From Incurvaria masculella (lineage: Eukaryota; Arthropoda; Insecta; Lepidoptera; Incurvariidae): DNA of 64,000 nucleotides. The notes under the pieces were generated by a model. That model made no database searches and was not told the DNA's origin. It was given only the letters and a program-made list of their open reading frames with translations. The position numbers and the translations under genes were made by a program. This document shows positions 62,514-64,000 of the stretch, piece by piece (within the stretch, counting starts at the first letter, position 1; every line of letters begins with the position of its first letter). The DNA is taken from positions 18,680,001-18,744,000 of the forward strand of contig OX335649.1 in NCBI GenBank assembly GCA_946894095.1, written 5' to 3'.

Positions 62514-62561
62514 CTGAACACACACACATTTATCTCCATTTGTTTAAACTACCCAAAAGGC

Positions 62562-62945
62562 GGCTCGTAGCCTAGGGGCGCGGGGACTTGCCTAGCACAC
62601 CAGAGGTCTGGGTTCAAATCCTCGCATGCACGTCGTTTGTTCTCATTCTGATTTGATAAGTGCATTTTGTCACGAATGCGAGCTGCGCAGTGGTTCGGAA
62701 CACATGTAAAACTGTAAGTCCCCTTTCTCTACTAGGTAGTAGGGTTTAAGTCCGCCCCGGTTGGTAACATCGCATTGGATGAAAAGATGGTCGAAGCGGC
62801 AACGAAAAATGTACCGTGTTTTCCATCCAGTCTAATTTAGCCGTGCTCATTGCACCTAATTCCTTCGGGAATGTGGTGTATTGGGCTAACGAATGGTAGT
62901 TGTGTTGTATTAGCCATCCATGTAATTTGCATAAAAGAATGAGAT
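62562..62945 (+). mobile_element. tRNA-headed SINE
   Basis: GTAGCCTAGGGGCGCGGG (A-box-like), GGTTCAAATCC (B box), then the shared body with ACTAGGTAGTAGGGTTTAAG and the tail TATTAGCCATCCATGTAA. It begins just after the acceptor side of a GLDC exon. Confidence 0.8.
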
Positions 62946-64000
62946 TCTTAGACGTTACTAATGCTTAGCTTGGCCAAGGCTTACCTTACGACTGTCAATT
63001 TTGACGTTTATCACTTACATTTTATGTAAGTTTAATTTTGACATCAGGAATGTAGGCCCAAGTAACGTCTATGAATCCCAGCATTAGTCATGTAGCAATT
63101 TGATCTATCCGTGGATTCGATCAACTCGGTGATGTTCAGTTCTTGTTGTTCAAGTTGTATGGTAATTAACAAATAACCAATCCCGATATTTTATTAACAC
63201 TAACAGAAACAGTATTCTTCTGTTAAATTAATTGTATGCAACGATTTTCAAACTAATTTTTTTAAGTATAGTCTTTACGGAAGATTTCACAAAATATATG
63301 GCACATTTAAATCATAAATTGTAAATATTATGCAGAATATTGGCCTTAAGGAAAACAACATCGTTCTCCGAAAACCGCGAAGTTGTTAGATGGCTTTGAA
63401 GGTTTTTCTCATTGGGTTTTCTGATGCGTATGTTTGAGGTCTTTGTGTAAATGTCGACCGAGCCGGGTATTTCCTTTTAAAGCCAAACATTAGGGCCGGC
63501 GAGTAGGAATAACAGTGATGTCAATACGTACAGTTCATGGAACAAGATGTCAATGTTGTATTATGTTCAATACATTAACAGATTTATGGTATATTTGTCG
63601 ATCATCAAGTCAGGCCGGAAATCTTTTATTCGAGAAACCGTTTTTGTAGCGGTTTAAAAAGCGATTTTCTCGACTTAAATCATTGAAATACCGTGCTCCG
63701 AAATCTTTCCATCCTGAAAATCTCTTTGACAACCGTTATAAAAGCTGTTTTCTCGATTGAAATAAATTCTAGTTCCTGAGCACGGAATTAAGGGTTACTG
63801 AAATACTAATTTAATAACGGAGACAGCTTATTTGCTCCAAACATATTTCCCTTGTGCCGACTCTCAGGAATCCTGAATCTAGATTCCTTAGATTTAGAAC
63901 GCTCATAATCTAGCCAGTTAGATTTTACCGTTTGGCTTTACATCTTAGTATTCAACCGCAAGCCCGGGCTTTTAATAAACGCTTGCATTAAATTAAGTGG
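62946..64000. other. GLDC intron, no exon seen
   Basis: I looked on the minus strand for the preceding GLDC exon and did not find it. 63.6-63.8 kb holds GGTTTAAAAAGCGATTTTCTC-type palindromic repeats of the CGAGAAAACCGCTTT family. Confidence 0.5.

Noticed and set aside
62562..62630. tRNA gene (also 46673, 49376, 7868, 52868)
   Set aside because: A and B box motifs are present, but no acceptor stem or full cloverleaf; the body that follows marks SINEs.

Overview
This is a eukaryotic, almost certainly insect and probably lepidopteran, genomic window. Short GC-rich exons lie in long AT-rich introns. The interspersed repeats (elements starting AGGGTTCCGTACC with a (GTCC)n tract, SINEs with tRNA-like heads, CCGACTTCAAAAAAGG elements, foldback MITEs, decayed non-LTR retrotransposons) are of the kind common in moths and butterflies. 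No bacterial features, operons or CRISPR arrays are present.

Two protein-coding genes face each other. The first, plus strand, about 0.7-33.7 kb, is a TBC1D30-type Rab GTPase-activating protein; its first exon or exons lie before the window. I reconstructed eleven exon positions (679-831, 9448-9626, 14030-14155, 15811-15902, 18454-18547, 19967-20123, 21562-21733, 22997-23195, 27996-28088, 28544-28691, 29610-32515). All splice phases agree, giving 1,439 codons plus a stop when one copy of each duplicated exon is used. The catalytic IxxDxxR and YxQ motifs of the TBC domain are intact. A second candidate first exon with its own ATG lies at 2221-2278.

The most striking feature is in this gene. 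The exon encoding the last helices of the TBC domain is tandemly amplified into 21 copies of exactly 228 bp (about 22,997-27,750). Each copy is a 199-bp exon unit, and adjacent units are separated by a 29-bp spacer carrying a GTGAGT donor and a CAG acceptor. The spacer is too short to be a normal intron, but every acceptor and the first 20 donors are in the same phase and the whole array is open. Further downstream a second exon is tandemly copied four times with a 210-bp period (28,544-29,321), and one of those copies has a stop codon.

The second gene, minus strand, 62.5 to 49.0 kb, is the 3' (C-terminal) part of glycine dehydrogenase (GLDC, the P protein of the glycine cleavage system): eight exons, 394 codons plus stop, including the PLP-lysine exon. 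The N-terminal half lies beyond the right edge. Two of its introns hold satellite arrays: a 32-bp minisatellite at 55.25-56.41 kb and a 74-bp satellite at 50.38-52.15 kb.

The 33.7-48.9 kb region between the convergent genes is filled with repeats: non-LTR retrotransposon remains (Jockey/CR1-like, RTE-like), MITEs, tRNA-headed elements in inverted pairs, a Helitron-like end and SINEs. I see no convincing gene there. The two genes have no obvious functional connection: one is a membrane-traffic/cilium Rab GAP, the other a mitochondrial glycine catabolism enzyme.
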